NCBI GenBank assembly: GCA_963796225.1
Contig: CAWCLK010000030.1
Span: forward strand, 1-64,000
From: CAWCLK01 sp963796225
GTDB taxonomy: Bacteria > Actinomycetota > Nitriliruptoria > Nitriliruptorales > Nitriliruptoraceae
Direction of reading: 5' to 3'
Length of the DNA: 64,000 nt
Shown here: positions 62,493 to 64,000 of the stretch, piece after piece
Layout of the letters: the number at the start of each line of letters is the position of its first letter
Numbering within the stretch: position 1 is the stretch's first letter
Notes under the pieces: generated by a model
Database searches by the model: none
Seen by the model: only the letters and a program-made list of their open reading frames with translations
What the model was told of the DNA's origin: nothing
Position numbers and translations under genes: made by a program

Positions 62493-62876
62493 GTGCGCGT
62501 GCTGATCGTGTCGCACGACCCGGACGAGCGACAGCGCGCGGCCAGTGCCCTGCACCTGCAGGACGACGTCGAGATCGTCGAGGCGGCCGGCGGTCCCGAG
62601 GCGGGGCGGCTGCTGCGCGACGCCACGTTCGACGTCCTGGTCGTCGACGGGGACCTGCAGCCCAAGGGTGGGTTCTCGTGGCTGTACGAGCTGTACGAGC
62701 AGGCCGAGCTGCACGGCACCCAGCGTCCTCCGGCGATCGTCATGACCGCACGTGAGCAGGACCAGTTCCTCGGGGCCTGGTCGCACGCGCAGGCCCTGGT
62801 CCGCAAGCCCGTGGACGGCTTCGTGGTCGCCCGTGAGGTGGCCGAGCTGGCGGGGCGCACGCCCACCACGGCCTGA
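62493..62876 (+). CDS. Single-domain response-regulator receiver
   Basis: 127 residues. VLIVSHDPDERQRAASAL, the phospho-acceptor Asp in VLVVDGDLQPKGGF, Thr in IVMTAREQ and Lys in LVRKPVDGF complete a receiver domain with no output. The acidic pocket (SHDPDE) is altered from the usual DDD. GTG 62493 follows GAGGAG. No kinase gene is in the window. Confidence 0.85.
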   Translation: MRVLIVSHDPDERQRAASALHLQDDVEIVEAAGGPEAGRLLRDATFDVLVVDGDLQPKGGFSWLYELYEQAELHGTQRPPAIVMTAREQDQFLGAWSHAQALVRKPVDGFVVAREVAELAGRTPTTA

Positions 62877-62885
62877 CGGCGACGC

Positions 62886-63638
62886 TCAGCGGGCCAGCAG
62901 GCGCCGCGTGACCTCGGCGACGTCGTCGGGGTCGACCCCGAGTCGACGGGCGATCCGCTTGCGCACCGCGTAGACGTTGGACCGTGAGACGCCCAGCTCG
63001 GTGGCGATCTGACGTGCCCCGACCCCGTCGGCGAGCTGCTCGGCGACGTGGCGCTGCTGCTCGGTCAGCTCGTCGAGCAGGGCGGGGTCGATGGTCGCCC
63101 CCGCGTCGTCCTGCTCGCCCTCGCTCGCCCGATGGCGTTCGAGCCCGGAGAAGTGCACCCGCGGGCCCTCGCCCGTGCGCCCCGAGTCGAGCTCGGCCAG
63201 CCGCTGGAGCAGCTTGCGGGTCCGGTCACGGCGATCCTGCAGCTCGGCCTCGTCCGGCGGCTGCAGGGCGTCGCTGACGGTGCCGATCAGGGTCCGCATC
63301 TCGAAGGGCTTCGTGACGTAGCGGACCGCTCCCTGCAGGTGCCCGCGGATCAGGTCGCGTTCCTCCGACAGGGCGGTCAGCATGATCACCGGGATGTCGC
63401 GGGTGTGGGTGTCCTCCTTGAGCTGGCGGAGCACCTGCCACCCGTCGAGCACCGGCATCATCACGTCGAGAAGCACCAGGTCCGGGGGGTCCTGCGCAAC
63501 CCGGTCCAGGGCGGCCCGTCCGTCCCCGACGGCCTGGACCTCGAGGCCGGCCAGCTGCAGGTTCAGCTCGACGAGTGACCGCAGGTCGTCCTCGTCCTCG
63601 ACGACCAGCACCCGCCCACGTGTCTCGTCCGGCTCCAC
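62886..63638 (-). CDS. Response regulator with C-terminal HTH
   Basis: 250 residues from GTG 63638. Receiver 10-125: VLVVEDEDDLRSLVELNLQ, phospho-Asp in LVLLDVMMPVLDGW, Thr in IMLTALSE and Lys in VTKPFEM. A linker with RRDRTRKLLQRLAEL leads to a C-terminal LuxR/sigma-like HTH (LTEQQRHVAEQLADGV, GARQIATELGVSRSNVYAVR). Convergent with the single receiver gene, nine bases apart. Upstream in-frame residues are low complexity and excluded. Confidence 0.87.
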   Translation of the reverse strand: MEPDETRGRVLVVEDEDDLRSLVELNLQLAGLEVQAVGDGRAALDRVAQDPPDLVLLDVMMPVLDGWQVLRQLKEDTHTRDIPVIMLTALSEERDLIRGHLQGAVRYVTKPFEMRTLIGTVSDALQPPDEAELQDRRDRTRKLLQRLAELDSGRTGEGPRVHFSGLERHRASEGEQDDAGATIDPALLDELTEQQRHVAEQLADGVGARQIATELGVSRSNVYAVRKRIARRLGVDPDDVAEVTRRLLAR

Positions 63639-63768
63639 CGATGCCCTGTCACCCTGTGCATGCCCGCGGAGGGTACTTCGTGCACTCAGCCGTGCGCAGC
63701 ATCTCGGGGGCGGCGTCACGCCTCGCGGCCACTAGCGTCCCTGCCCACCGCGACGCGAGGACCTTCAC

Positions 63769-64000
63769 GTGACGGCGATCGACTGGCCCCGGGTGCTGGC
63801 CGCCGTGGTCGGCGGCACCGACCTGGACGAGGACACGGCCGCCGCGGTCATGGACGACATCATGGGCGGCGAGGTCGACCCGGCCCGCACCGCCGCGCTG
63901 CTGGCGGGCCTGCGGGCCAAGGGCGAGGGCGCCGCCGAGATCGCCGGGTTCGTCCGGGCGATGCTGGCCCACGTCGTGCCCATCGACCTCGAGGGTCCAC
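63769..64000 (+). CDS. trpD: Anthranilate phosphoribosyltransferase, N-terminal fragment
   Basis: The first 77 codons only; the window ends inside the gene. WPRVLAAVVGGTDLDEDTAA, MDDIMGGEVDPARTAALLAG and GEGAAEIAGFVRAMLAHVVP match the helical N-domain of TrpD. The family attaches phosphoribose to anthranilate in tryptophan synthesis; thymidine phosphorylase shares the fold, so confidence is limited by length. GTG 63769, GCGAGG upstream. Confidence 0.85.
   Translation, partial: MTAIDWPRVLAAVVGGTDLDEDTAAAVMDDIMGGEVDPARTAALLAGLRAKGEGAAEIAGFVRAMLAHVVPIDLEGP

Overview
The window is very GC-rich, uses many GTG starts and has short or overlapping gene junctions. It encodes a complete Mce lipid-transport operon, a coenzyme F420 reductase, GlnR-like nitrogen operators, LPxTG-type wall anchors and a CWB2 cell-wall-binding protein. 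Together these indicate an actinobacterium. The CWB2, Mce and F420 combination would fit a deep lineage such as Nitriliruptoria (Euzebya relatives), but that placement is inference. I saw no rRNA, tRNA, transposase, integrase or CRISPR array. Gene content is mostly chromosomal housekeeping.

Layout. 1-6.6 kb: a pRiA4b-ORF3/UPF0158 fusion, a DUF433/PIN-like toxin-antitoxin pair, bioA with an overlapping methyltransferase, and clpP. 6.6-17.8 kb (minus strand): a Mce operon read right to left as two YrbE permeases, six MCE proteins, a Mce-associated protein, a tandem universal stress protein and the MceG ATPase. The sixth MCE protein carries an LPxTG-like wall anchor. 18.4-26 kb: an IclR regulator, a ferritin-like protein, F420 reductase, a class IV aminotransferase, PduO cobalamin adenosyltransferase with a metal-receptor protein, panB and nadE. 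26-37.6 kb is a nitrogen block: two ammonium transporters, glnA2, glnE, a HAD phosphatase, a GTPase and glnA1. Three GlnR-like operators lie before amt1, amt2 and glnA1. 38-52.8 kb: mscS, lipA, a HipA-like/DUF3037 pair, an NYN nuclease, a large secreted M6 protease, lipB, the E2 and lipoyl-bearing E3 of a 2-oxoacid dehydrogenase, and gcvT. 53-58 kb: a secreted CAP/CWB2 protein, nadA behind a 27-bp palindrome, glycerate kinase and erpA. 58-64 kb: a lipid kinase, tusA with a cysteine desulfurase, DUF3501-rubrerythrin-Fur behind a Fur-type palindrome, two response regulators, and the 5' end of trpD.

The genes form a few working groups. Ammonium uptake, two glutamine synthetases and the GS adenylyltransferase sit together under one apparent nitrogen regulon. 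lipA, lipB, E2 and E3 supply and use lipoate. nadE and nadA serve NAD synthesis. The desulfurase, TusA and ErpA serve sulfur and Fe-S supply. Fur, rubrerythrin and DUF3501 form an iron/peroxide unit. As I recall it, the order E2-lipB-lipA-glnA1-glnE-glnA2-panB resembles Mycobacterium tuberculosis, which suggests an old conserved neighbourhood.

A caution on quality: at least eleven conserved genes are interrupted by one-base indels, nearly all insertions and many in G/C runs. The affected genes include glnE, nadA, the E2 gene and amt2. The pattern looks like consensus error rather than gene decay, so those entries give the whole gene span and the break position.
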